Assembly: GCA_018343915.1 (NCBI GenBank)
Contig: JABRWF010000006.1
Location: 1,550,001-1,614,000 of the forward strand
Reading direction: 5' to 3'
Source of the DNA: Agroathelia rolfsii
Taxonomy: Eukaryota; Basidiomycota; Agaricomycetes; Amylocorticiales; Amylocorticiaceae
Length of the DNA stretch: 64,000 nucleotides
Part shown: piece after piece, positions 47,008 through 59,220 of the stretch
How positions within the stretch are numbered: the stretch's first letter is position 1
How the letters are laid out: each line of letters starts with the position of its first letter
Translations under genes and position numbers: made by a program
Notes under the pieces: model-generated
What the model was told of the DNA's origin: nothing
Seen by the model: the letters and a program-made list of their open reading frames with translations, nothing else
The model's database searches: none

Positions 47008-50000
47008 ATGACCGAGCAGAAAGTCATCGTTTCATATACGTCCTCTCCACATTACTTGGCTTCAGACACCTGGAAGCAGACATATACAGCACTTCTGGCA
47101 CAGTTGCCATTGCGCAACATTCATTGGAAATCACCAGCAAGACCTGCGCTCAGGACGATACAGGAGCTAGATATTGCACTTGTGCCATTGGATAGCGTTA
47201 GAGATGACCATACTTCACAAATACCCTCCTCATTGCTTGAGAAGCCATTCTTGAACATTTATGTGACCGCTTGCGAGGTATAAATCAAATTACCTAGAAA
47301 TGATTCAAATTCACTTAGCCATCCATCCAGGACTCGGAGATTTACAAATCCTCCGTCCGAAAGCAGATCAAAGATTGGCATTCCAGTGTCACCCAAAGGA
47401 AGAATCAAGAATGGTTGATAGTTCACGTTGTCAATCCTGATATTAAAGCTGGGGGTGGAGGCTTCTTAAAGATGAATCGATCCGTCCTGGATAAGATCAA
47501 GACAGATTTTAATACAGACAAGAAGGACAGGTAAACACTACATCTAACTTGTGTATATGCATACCAACGTATAACCTAAGATGTGTACAGCTTGCATGGT
47601 CTAGTACCATGGATACCCCGGCTGTATGGGCCGAGACACTATCAAAAATTAAGGATGGTGTCTTGACGTCCTTCGATATTGCCGTCAGCCAAAGGGAAGA
47701 GGACATCAAACGATCCGAAAGTCAACGCGCTATGCCAGGATGGAATTTTTGTACCTTTTTCATCCTGAAAGTCCGTCTTCCTGGCTCTTCTAACACACTC
47801 AGAGTATTTAATATTGATCGGCTGCCGTAGGAGAGTTTAGCTTCTTCTTTTGCTGGAGTCCATTTACTCGAAGATGCGTTAATCCAGTATGATGAGCTAG
47901 AGGCGTCTTTCTTCCAAGCGATCCAAGAAAAGAATCTTTCGTGGTTTGGGACCCTTATCAGCCCGACACCAAAGGATGATACGCTCCCACTTCTTTCAAT
48001 CACGAAGAAACCTTATCGGGATTTGATTCTTGCAAATACCATATCGATTTTTGACTTTAGAACATACTTGTTAGCTCAACAGTGCAATATTTTGGGCGGG
48101 ATGGGTCGAATAATTGAACTCGGGCGCAAAGCTTCTGCATTTTTGGTGGATTTTGGTCGTCGACTAAAGGAAATAGAGGTAAAGATGGATTCCAAGATAG
48201 CATTTATTTCTTGTGTTCATGCGCGCTTCAGGATGAACTTCCGCCTCATTTCATCGAATCCTGGATTTATTCCTCTGCTCTGAGCGTTGTTGATCACTGC
48301 GACCGATTAAGCGCCTCTCGTAACTACGATGGTATCGATGTACCGGTACTTTGCGCTACGAAGGGTCAACTGCTAGAACTCGCTCGGGATCAAGTATGCT
48401 CATAAGTTGATTGCATTATTTGCTCTGACCATTCAGTAGCTCGATACCATTGGAATCCGTCTAGGATACCTGCCTGATCAGATACCCTTCAACTTGAACT
48501 CCCCATCTGCATCAAAGACTGTAGAGAATTCTTCTGGCACTATTAGCAACAGCGACCTTCTTTCCATCTTACGGGACGAGACTGCATTTTACGAACTCTA
48601 CGTGAAAATTACGAACCGAGCTATTGAAATGTATACGAAAGCGGGCCGTCGAAAGTTTGCATTGAAGATGCATGGAAATCTTGCTGCGCTTGACCTGTGT
48701 GTCCCATCGATTTTAACTAATTTGTTCCTCATTTAAACTCCAAATATTAGACATCGATCTCGTCTATCAGCAGCTCTTCAGACCTATACTTCACTTCCTG
48801 CCCACTATGCACCTCATGGATGGACAGCGCTTGAGTCTTTCATGCTTTCCAAGGCCATTAGTACTCATGAGCAAAGTGGCAAAGCAAAGAATGCCGAGTG
48901 GATAAACGTACTATTGAATTTCCTGAAGACGTTCGTTGACGAATTTCAGGAAGGATTAATCATAGCAAACGAAGACAAGAGGGAATATACTTCCACTTTA
49001 GTGCAGAAGCTTCAAGAAGTTTCAGCAGAACTCAGTGAAGGTTAGAATCTAAGCCTATTAAATTCTGGCAATATTTGTATTTACATTTGAACAGACATTA
49101 TATATTCTGATCATACTGCTTTCAGTATTCATATAGAGGGCAATGTCAGGCACGCAGGAGATCGAGATGGGTCTCTCCTTGACGTTGTGGTCAACAGCAA
49201 GCTTCCATGTGTATGCATCTATTCAGTATGATTACTCGATTCGAATCTAAAAAAAAGTATTCTTTCAGGCAATGGCTTTCGAGAGCCTAGAGGTTATTTT
49301 GATTGGAGGAGACGGAGAAAAACTTTTTTATTCGGCCTCTTTGAACGAAATCAGGCCGCACGACAATACTTTAACTTTGCTTTGTGTCGTGAGTACAAAA
49401 CCTAGAATAGCGTGTATGACCCAGTATTGACTATAGCCGTCCTTCAGACATCTCCTCCCGGGACGTATTACGTAGAGTCCAATGAACTTCGTTGCTCACA
49501 CCTACGGATGCAATGGTCTTACCCGAAGCCAGTTTGGAAAAACTCTACATTCGCTTACGGTCTTAAACATAAATCTACGCTTGTACGTATCCTGAAGGAT
49601 CCCCATGCTTTCGATGTAGATCTTCGTCAATGCGAGAAAGGTGCGTTCCAATTTTTTAACTGAGATATTCTTCTGCTTATTGCTGTTATAGTCGATCTGG
49701 GGCAACCGTCGAAGCTCTCGATGTATGTGAAATCTGGCCGAAACCATGTTTCAAAAGCGTCTATCAAGCTTTCCGAATCGTCAGATGTCAAATTCTTACT
49801 TTTAGACGCCACTGTTGACAACGGTATGAATCATGACCTTTTTTTCGAAAGAAATCTAACTGTGCTTGATTTTGGATGTCACGGATGTTAGGTGTTTCTA
49901 TAGAGTCAACCACCGACACTTTGACGCTTTTGGACATTCCTCCGGATTCTACAGTTTCCGTCTTTGTTCCATATACCAGCATCACGACTAATCGGCAATT

Positions 50001-51526
50001 GGTATGTATTAACCCTGCACTGGCGTACCTTCATCTCCTGACAATAAAACAGAGAATCCGTCTTGATACAGAATACTCTGTGGCCGCAGAAGCTTCATTG
50101 TCAAGGTCTATCCACCTCCTGAAGGTGGTATCCGTCGATTTACCTATATCAGTGAATGTACAGGACTACTTCCGGGGCACTAGGTCTATTACTTCGCTAA
50201 TCTTCTTAAATTTGTTGAATTGAAAACGCGCTCCAGGTTGTTTTCTCGCTTTACAGTGGCGACGACAACCAACCAAAGCGTTCTAGTTGCTTCTGCTCAC
50301 TTGGAAGCTCCTGTTGACAACGATACGTCAGTGAAAATAACAGGCTGTCGTCCGAACAAGCAACATCCTATAACCGTTATTATGTCGTCACTGCTTTTCA
50401 TGTACACTTCTGACTTATGTTTTTGCCAGTCTGTTACTCCGTCTTTGCCAGCAAACTTCCTGTTCCACATAGATTCCAAAAATGGGCCAGGTGAGCGCAG
50501 TAAAATCCCAGTCAACACCGCGTACTTACCTAAAAAGTTCGTGACCCTCTTCGTTTCCGTATCAAGTATCGTTTACTACGCGAAGGTTCGTGATGATTTA
50601 CATCATTGTTGTTTCAATTATAAATCTCTCCGCAGAAATCGAGGCCCTGCTTCGTCATGCTTTGACAAGTATGGAAGTTGTAGACATAGACGAGACACTT
50701 GTTGCTATCAGAATTGCATTGGGCAAAAATTCAGCTTGGATCGATCATTACCTCGTCACCGGACAGCTGAAGCTTGCATCGGGTGTTTCTGACGCCCATG
50801 AAGATATCATCAACGCGCTACCAAAGGTATTGGTCCTTTTTTTTTAAAAAAAAAAAAAATGCAGTGTATAGATGGCTCATAAGGCCCCAGTACTCATCAA
50901 GAGATCTTGAGTTGTCGATTGGCTGGAATGAACTGAGTATTCCCGTTGACGTTCCACTTATGGAAGTAAGTATGTGATGAATCACACCTAAAATGCACAT
51001 ACTAAGGGGATCTTTCAAGATTGTCGTAGGGGCGCATATTCAGATTACTCCCCCACATCCCAGTTCGCAACCACCTGCTATATATGCCGGTCAACCCATA
51101 GCTGCCACAGTGTCAATGCACACGTCGTTCCACTGGTCCTCGACAGACCGTGATTCGAAGAAGACATCTGCTATGCGTTTCGACATCGGGGGGATAACGC
51201 AGGACTGGCTAATCAGTGGATGCAAACGTGGGGATTTCGAAGCTACGGTATGTTTCTTGAGCGAGAAAGAGTTCTTTGTACTGACTCTAAATCAGGATGG
51301 AGGCATGTTTAGTGTACCGATTACGCTAGTTGCCCTCCGCCATGGACAAATGAGTCTTCCTCAAGTAACAGTGACACCACTTCTACAAGATGGTGTTGTA
51401 ACAATGGGTTCAGTTGCAGCACCAAGCACCGTCACACACCAGGTGCATGGGGCAGAGAGAATCTTAGTCTTACCCCGAGGCGGCCGAAGTACATTTGTTG
51501 TTAATCTGGGCAACGACTACGAATAG
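47008..51526 (+). CDS. TRS130: TRAPPII complex subunit TRS130/TRAPPC10
   Basis: TRS130 is a large TRAPPII-specific subunit needed for Rab11/Ypt31 activation at the late Golgi. The ATG at 47008 starts VIVSYTSSPHYLASDTWKQT, then LPLRNIHWKSPARPALRTIQ, matching the family's opening ('v.v.Y.Dp....e.w......LPLrnlhWk'). Downstream are WLIVHVVNPDIKAGGGGFLK, DIAVSQREEDIKRSESQRAM and PGWNFCTFFILKESLASSF, continuing to the conserved LEDALIQYDELEASFFQ. The C-terminal half consists of beta-sandwich exons without motifs. About 15 short introns. I end it at the stop at 51524-51526 (FVVNLGNDYE), 38 bp before the ALG3 stop. A downstream frame ending at 51683 lies on top of ALG3 and was not used. Confidence 0.85.
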
Positions 51527-51564
51527 TGTTTTACCAGCTACAATTGCATGTAATATAATCGGTG

Positions 51565-53111
51565 TTAATTTTCTTTTAGATGTTTGTCCGTTGGCTTCTT
51601 CTCTACAGGTATATGAGTTTTGCCCTCTGGATGTCCAAACCATATCCCGACTAAAAGGAGTGCGTTACAAACCAAGAGTATAGCGGAGGATAGATTAGTA
51701 GAAGGGAAAACGTTCCAAGAGTACTCAATGGAAAACAACATCAATAATCTACATCATAAGTTTCATAAAACGTCAAGAATATACTAGTAAGGTTACGCAC
51801 TTGATAAACACAGGGTATTGTGTCCGCCACATGAGGAATGGCAGTTGTTGTGCATACCAGGAGTAGAATTGATAGTGTAACGAGCGCGCGAACAATATGC
51901 CGATAAGATTAGATGTGAATAAAATCGTGGCAATATCTGAAAAGCGTTTAGCATTGGATCTCAGTGTAGAAAAAAATAGAGCACTAACGATCTGGGGTTA
52001 CAGGAACGATGCTTGCTGGCAGGGATGGGCGTCTGAGGCCTCTGCTCAGAGTGCTGAAAACTCCGCCGTCGGAACGGCACCATCGGAACAGGCCAAATGC
52101 GATTAGCACAGTGATTTGACCGACGAGTAATGTAAGCGCAAACGGACGACTGATAAAACTCTGTTCATCCACAAATCTCCAGTTCACAGTCCATTTGTAC
52201 TTGAAGACACGAGAGAATTCGAACGCCAAGTTAAAATAATCCGAGGGTGCTTGTTCCAGAAAATTTTTAGCGAGAATTCCTTGAACAAGGACAAGAATGA
52301 TGCAGTGGTGTACTGTATGGATCAAACCCTGCATTTTGAAAAGAATGACGAGAAGACCTGGGAAGTAGAGGAGGGCTGACATCTTCACTGAAACTCCCAA
52401 ACTGATAGGGATCAAGCAAACCAAAATAGAGAAAAAAGCTGGAAGCTATTTACCTGAATAATATTGTGCCTAAATAAGGTAACCTCGACTGGTACGACAG
52501 GACGGCTGCCATTACGGCGAGGATGGACCAACAATCGTTAAACAATCTCAGGACAAATATGGAGTGAAGTCTTTTGCTCAGAGGTAGAAGAAGCAAAACC
52601 CAATTAGGTATTCCTCCAGCCTTATTGTATATGGCGCAAGTCAATCCGAGAGTTACGATGTAGAGTGCTCCGTAAATTTGTTGAGCCAAGGCAATGTTGT
52701 CGCCCTCGTCCGTTATGCCACGAAGAATGTGGTGTATGTGTACGTGACCAGCTGGGTATCTAGGAGCAATATGTTAGAGCCTTGGGGATAGTTATTCACA
52801 TTCGCGTTCTCTCTTACACTAAGGGACCAGTGGGCCCTGTGATTCGAGTGTAGTTGCGTTCGCCCAAGTCATAAAGCTTTGTCTGGATCATGTAGGTTTC
52901 CCAGTCTATTTCAGTATCTGGGGAGCAAAGGCGTCACTCTTATGACGAAATATGATTGTTTAAAAAACGGCGGACATGGTACAAATCGAATGATCACTTG
53001 GGTAAAGAGTGCGTCTGCCAGAACGACTAGACATGACATGACCCAGAAATATTTTGGCTCGGAGATCAGAGAGAGCAGCAAGCGTATGAGCGCTCTAGGA
53101 GATGCAGCCAT
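51565..53111 (-). CDS. ALG3: Dol-P-Man alpha-1,3-mannosyltransferase ALG3
   Basis: ALG3 is the ER enzyme that adds the sixth mannose to the lipid-linked N-glycan precursor, using dolichol-P-mannose in the lumen. The ATG at 53111 opens a first membrane helix ([20 protein letters not shown]). Splicing then gives the signature [12 protein letters not shown], followed by [17 protein letters not shown], both close to the family consensus. Multiple further hydrophobic helices follow, including [20 protein letters not shown] with [24 protein letters not shown], and [19 protein letters not shown], the conserved HYQFYSWY motif. The last exon reads [17 protein letters not shown] and ends in KHLKEN, stop 51565-51567. 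Five or six introns. Confidence 0.94.
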
Positions 53112-53718
53112 GCTGCACAAGTTAATTGCTCTTCTGAGTCGATAGCGAGAAGTGGAATGGGTGTTGTGATTATGCTTGACTTAGTAGAAGCCACCCCGCA
53201 ATGCGACACGATTGCAAGAAATGAAGCTGGTTGTTACCCGGGCCGAACTCAAGTGAAGTTATGACAAGATGTTGCGATGTTACATTTTACAATCACAACC
53301 GCAACTGCCATGACAGTGGTATCAAGTTGCAATAGCTCGACAGCTCAAGAATGTAGACAGAGTCTCCAGTCGTACTTGAAATTTTGATTAATATTTTCGG
53401 ACCATTCTTACGGAATCATGACTAACCAGACGCATATATTCAGAACGCAACGTCTACTATAGCTCGACCACTTCAAGTTGATACAAGTTCATGCATTTTC
53501 TTACCAGTAACTGGTCCAGGGAGATATTACCGTATATAATATATCTTAGTGCATAAATATTACTCTGTTAGCCTTGAATTACCTAGCAGCCAATCTATCT
53601 AATCCGGTCTATGCGATTTGATGTTCCGAGGTGTGTTACCTACTCATACCAGAACTTGCGAAATTTGACTTTGATCGGGAACCGGCTTTCACAAAACTTG
53701 GAATTGCGAGCAATCACC
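53112..53718. promoter_or_regulatory. Divergent promoter, ALG3 and TRM9
   Basis: 607 bp between divergent starts. A TATA-like block (gtatataatatatc) lies near 53533, about 185 bp before the TRM9 ATG. An in-frame upstream extension of TRM9 to 53611 exists but was rejected, because the family begins close to the chosen ATG. No other gene is evident. Confidence 0.4.
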
Positions 53719-54737
53719 ATGCCTCAGAAAGTGACTTCTGCACATATCACATCCGATCCAGAGAAACATGAAAATGAGCATGTCCACAAGATTTACGATC
53801 AAATCGCTACTCATTTCTCATCAACACGATACAAAGTAAATATTCAAGCTACTCATGCTCCTAATTTCTACATTGTGCTGAGCAGATAGTAGCCATGGCC
53901 GATCATATCCGCATTTATGTCCTCTATTCCAACAGGCTGGGTTGGCTTGGATGCTGGAACAGGAAACGGCAAATATTTACCGCTTCCTCTTGATCGACCT
54001 GGAAATATTTGGACAATTGGACTTGATCATAGTCGGAATTTGCTTGAGATTGCCAGGAAAATGCACCCAGATGGGACAAAAAAACAAGCTTTGCATGAGG
54101 TTGTATGGGGTGATGTGTTGGGAAACGGATGGAGACAAGGAGCTTTTGTGAGTGTTATAACTCAATGTTAGCGCTATGTCTGAAGCTTCTGGACGACCAT
54201 TTAAGGACTTCGCTATTTCAATAGCAACAATACATCATTTAGCAACACCGGCACGAAGACAGATGGCAGTCAAGGCAAGCATCTTCGGCTTCACGTCATA
54301 CATGAATGTTGATAGGACTGCAGCGTTTATTCAACGCAGTCTCCCCTTATCATGGACGTATTCTTATCTACGTATGGGGAATTGAACAAGACGAACTGTC
54401 GACGCGACAACTTCCTGAGGCGGCCGATGAAGATACTACTACAGGTCAAGATGTTTTTGTGCCTTGGGTTCTTTCGCCTAGTGTAGTGAGCAAGAGCAAC
54501 TCCGAACCCCTACAGGAGAGTACAGTATCGGGAACCAACAATCCACCACAGATTTTCAACAGATACTATCATATGTTTGCTAGAGATGAATTGTTTCAAC
54601 TCGTAATTGATACGGCGACTAAACTAGGCATGGTAGTTGGGATTGAAGAGGGCAAGGATTTGAAAGGAGTAGAGATAGTTCAAAGTGGATGGGAACGTTC
54701 AAATTACTTCGTCGAATTGCGATGTTGGATGACGTGA
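53719..54737 (+). CDS. TRM9: tRNA wobble-uridine carboxymethyl methyltransferase TRM9
   Basis: TRM9 methylates cm5U to mcm5U at the wobble position of certain tRNAs (Arg, Glu), with SAM. From the ATG at 53719: EHVHKIYDQIATHFSSTRYK, then after splicing PWPIISAF, the usual TRM9 opening. Motif I is WVGLDAGTGNGKYLP; the motif-II region contains TIGLDHSRNLLEIARK, and later exons give DFAISIATIHHLATPARRQ. A TRM9-type insertion precedes QDVFVPWVLS and PPQIFNRYYHMFARDELFQL, both diagnostic. The protein ends NYFVELRCWMT. Three or so introns; the stop at 54735-54737 converges on EGD2 (90 bp). Confidence 0.93.
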
Positions 54738-54827
54738 TGCTCTCATATTCACTCCAGCATGGCGTTATTTGAAACAACATTTAATTTTGTACACGAAGAT
54801 AGTAGAAACACGAGATACAAACGACAA

Positions 54828-55598
<771 letters not shown>

Positions 55599-55943
55599 CT
55601 ATTGAAGTATACATAAGTACCGAAAGTCTGTGAGAAAAGAGGGAGTGGTTGATACTTTTTCTGGTGTGATCTTTTGGTGGACTGAGTGGACAGAAAAATG
55701 GACAAGGCAACTGATCTTGATGAAGTAATTAGGTAATCAGACGTGGCTTTGCTTCCGTTTGAGTCATGGACGTCTGTGGCTATGTCTGTGGCTCTACAGC
55801 CTCTAGTGAAGTACTCGTTTTGAAGGTGAACAATCAACATATTGCTTCTCCAGGTCATCATCCATTGTTAACCCGGCTCAGCGTTTGGGCTGATCCGAAT
55901 TCTCGGCTTCCTCATCTCTTGATTATATCTAATTGCTTTCGTT
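55599..55943. promoter_or_regulatory. Divergent promoter, EGD2 and TSC1
   Basis: 345 bp between divergent starts. It contains GCTTCCG followed by T near 55750, a one-base variant of the CCGGAAGC-type core seen elsewhere. No gene is supported. Confidence 0.35.
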
Positions 55944-58753
55944 ATGGACCCAGTCGCGTATCTTGTCCAATCCACCAAACTGGTGCTCCAAGAACCACAT
56001 GATAATACCCTCAGCTCTACACTCATCACGGCTACCTCTAGTGTCATCGGATCCCTCTCCTCCCTTGAAGATCCCGACCCAATCCTGAATATTTTGGAGG
56101 ACGATCTTCAGAATATTTATGATGAATTCCCAGACGATGAGACCTTACATACGACCCGGACTCTTTTGGATGTACTATATCTATTGAAACCCATGCTACC
56201 TGCCACTTCCGTTATAACGAGGTGGTTTGATGTTGTATTAAGACCTGCTCTACGTGAGACAAGGCTACCCGGTAATGCTGTGCATCATGCTAAGGAGCTA
56301 ATTCTCGTTGGGCTCCAAAATGCGAATGAAAATAACTTGGACAAGGTCGTCACTTTTCGTCAACGACTGCTAGATCTTTATCTCCTCGATGCATTCAATG
56401 AGATTTCCGGAGAAGAGGTTTTAGAATGGGCGAAACTTGACGAGTCCTCGCGAGAAATCAGGAAATTATGGAAATCAAACCTCGAGGATACCTTGATCAA
56501 ATTCGGGAACGAAAATCCACAGGCATGCATTCCTCACCCTATCATCGCCTTCCCGGAAGCTGAAAAGTGGTCAGTAGGAGTTCATGACACAGATCAACGA
56601 GTCCTATGTTGTGTCATCATCCCGTCTACAGCTACTTTTACTATTAAGCCGATTTACTTCTTTGGATACCTTTGCTTCGTCTGCACAGATCCTGGCTGGC
56701 CATCCATTACTCACAAGCCTGCTCAGATCTTTGCTTCTTGATAATTCTTCCACATTATGTACCGTGGGAATAACTCTATGCAGCAAACTTCTACCACTTT
56801 TCGCAGTGCACGCACCGTCCGAGCTCAAGGCAATCCTGCCTAAGCTTCTCACCATTCTGGCACGGATTTTATGTTGGAGGGAACGCACTCCTCAAGATGT
56901 TTCCGAACTCGATCTAGATGTGGAAGTAGTAGATAATACGGACGACGAGGACGTTGTTCTACCGCAAACTTTGGAGTTGCGCCCAGACTTTGGTTGGACG
57001 AAACTTGAATTGACTTTCGACGCGTCACCTTCGACTGCACCTCCTATCGACCGCCTCTTTACCATTCTCTACTATCTATATCCATGCAATCTCTTGCGAT
57101 TCCTGCGCCGTCCAATATATCATATTCTTGCCTCTAATCTCCCGAGCCCATATACCGTTGGCTGGGCCGACGCCCTTGATGAACAGCTTATCCGAAGTCG
57201 TTGCGAGGTATGTCTCCGTAATACCTTTGTGTAAACAAACCCTTATGGGATTCTTTCCTTTTCAGCGGCTCATCACAACTCATACATTGCATCCACTCAT
57301 CATATGGCGTAGTGCTGAGGAAGAGCTCAACCATCCTGACTTCTGGAGAACATATGATGTAGCGCGCATCACTAGCGAAGCGCTCATGCTTAACACCCAA
57401 AATGCCAGGCTTGGTTATAACGAGCGAACGGAGACGCACAGTGATGAAAACAGGGCAACCAGATCTATGACTGAGAACGTAAGGGAGAGCATGGCTATTT
57501 CGCCCGATCCCAATGTCGAAGGAAGTTCATTGGCGCCTGCAACTTCTGAAGAAGCAATTGCGACATCACCCATTCCCGACGACAAGCTTCCTTCTCATGT
57601 TGCACAGGCGATCTCTGATTTGCAACGAGAAGTCATCCATCTCCGAAATGAGCTTAATTTTGAAGTATGGTTATCTCGAGAAAATGTTAGGCATATCGGC
57701 CGCCTTTATCAGGACCAGATACTATCCAAAAACGCAGAGATGGAACGACAGGGCCTAGTAAGTGGACATGACTCTACTTTGACTCTGACACTTATTTGGT
57801 GTCAATAGCATAACAAACTGCGAAATTACAAATCCCATGTCACACGGTTGGAGAAAGAATTGCGTGATAAACAGGACCAATCTTCGTCTGCTCGCAAGCG
57901 GTATGCAAACTGGAATACAGATTTACAAGCTACTCTCCAAAAGTTCCGCGATGAGAAGAAGGCTCATCTTGCAGAAACCGCCGCACTCCGTGCCAAGGAG
58001 CAAGAAGCACAGGTAACACCGTACCTATTGTCATAAAATATCGCGTTTACTTACATTGTAACGACTCTAGGCTCGATACGAAGCACAAGGACTTTTGCTA
58101 ACTGCGGCTAACAAAGAGGTTTTCGAGCTGAAGACTCAAATTAAAGAGAATCAGCACAAGATCGATCGACTGCATGATTATGAGAAGCAGATCGAAGCTC
58201 TGGTCAAAGTCGAAAGAACATGGTATAATTATTCTATTATTCTGATATCGTCTATGCTCGCTGATGATATACCAAGGGATGAGGAATTCCGGAAATTCAA
58301 TGCTCGTGCCGAGGAAATGAACGATATGATGAGTCGCTATCATGTTATGGAGGAACGATTGCGTACACTGGAGATGACTTATATCTCAATGGATGATACG
58401 GCCCGGTGAGTATACTCTGTTCACTCGGCTTTTCTCGAACTGAATGTGCGAATATCCAAATTAGCGCCTACAGAAGGCAAATACAAAGTCTCGAACTGAG
58501 GTTAGCTCAAACTCAGCAGAAAAATGACAACGCGAAAAGTATGATGTTCGCGAAGAAGATTGCGAGCTTCGCACAGGAAAAAGCGAATATGAGCGAAACA
58601 AATCAAAGGTTGAGAGCAGAGAACGGAGAGTTGCAGGAGGAGATTGAAGAACTTCAGGCCATGGTTGAGATGCTGAAAGTGCAGATCAATGGTAGGAAGG
58701 GTCTGGTATCAGAACCGAGAGCGGATAGCCCTTTGGCGCCTCATGTAGGATAG
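55944..58753 (+). CDS. TSC1: Hamartin (TSC1), subunit of the TSC GAP complex
   Basis: TSC1 stabilises TSC2, the GAP for Rheb, and so restrains TORC1. The N-terminal helical (HEAT-like) part begins MDPVAYLVQSTKLVLQEPHD and includes FDVVLRPALRETRLPGNAVH and LDLYLLDAFNEISGEEVLEW. The next exon has the conserved DRLFTILYYLYPCNLLRFLR, a strong hamartin marker. After a Ser/Thr-rich linker comes a long coiled coil (AISDLQREVIHLRNELNFEV, KLRNYKSHVTRLEKELRDKQ, EYEKQIEALVK-like text and SMDDTARAYRRQIQSLELRL). The end is low complexity. Around seven introns; stop 58751-58753. HSP90, a known client partner of TSC1 in animals, is the next gene; this is probably chance. Confidence 0.85.
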
Positions 58754-59220
58754 AACTATGAAGCCCAGCCTTGTATATTAGCACTGCATTTTTATTTGAG
58801 CTTCTGGATTGTTCTGGACTACAACAACGTGGGTGTATGCAGCTGCGCAAAACAAGGCGAGTTGCATCTAAGCTGTGATGGCAAGCCATCAACACATCAA
58901 TCCATCAGCCAAAGGGACATCTTTTTTATCCAAAGAAGGCATGGAAAGTGCTAGAACGCACACGTGATCTGCTCAGCTTCAAAGAGCAGACGCGCAAAAT
59001 GAAAGCAGTAGAATCTTCTCGAAGGAATAGCGCTGCCTACAAAAGTCTGCCTTGCATCCTGATCTACACTCAGATTTTTTTTCTCTACCCTCATCTTCAC
59101 CCACCTTCTTATCCCATTTTCCTTTTTCCTTTACCCCATCTACACCCCGTACGTGTAGCACCACAGATCTTGTTCGACAAACCATCCTCATTTTTTTCCT
59201 AATCATCGCCACAGTTCAAA
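58754..59220. promoter_or_regulatory. TSC1 3' end and HSP90 promoter
   Basis: 467 bp. The first 150 bp are the probable TSC1 3' UTR. The distal half carries the heat-shock element at 59011-59023 and a weaker GAAnnTGCnnGAA-like site near 58943-58955. From about 59080 to 59200 the plus strand is very pyrimidine-rich, as expected of the leader of a strongly expressed fungal gene. Confidence 0.6.
59011..59023 (+). promoter_or_regulatory. Heat-shock element (GAAnnTTCnnGAA)
   Basis: GAATCTTCTCGAA is a perfect three-unit heat-shock element, about 200 bp upstream of the HSP90 ATG. Heat-shock factor trimers bind inverted nGAAn units of this spacing. A fourth GAA lies at 59025 but out of register. Confidence 0.8.

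Noticed and set aside
51495..51683. Extension of TRS130 into the frame ending at 51683
   Set aside because: It overlaps the confidently read last exon of ALG3 on the other strand and no good donor links it to the preceding exon.
32050..52000. A functional membrane-traffic gene cluster (Mso1, beta-adaptin, SmgGDS, TRS130)
   Set aside because: They are interleaved with unrelated genes on both strands and conserved housekeeping genes fall together by chance.
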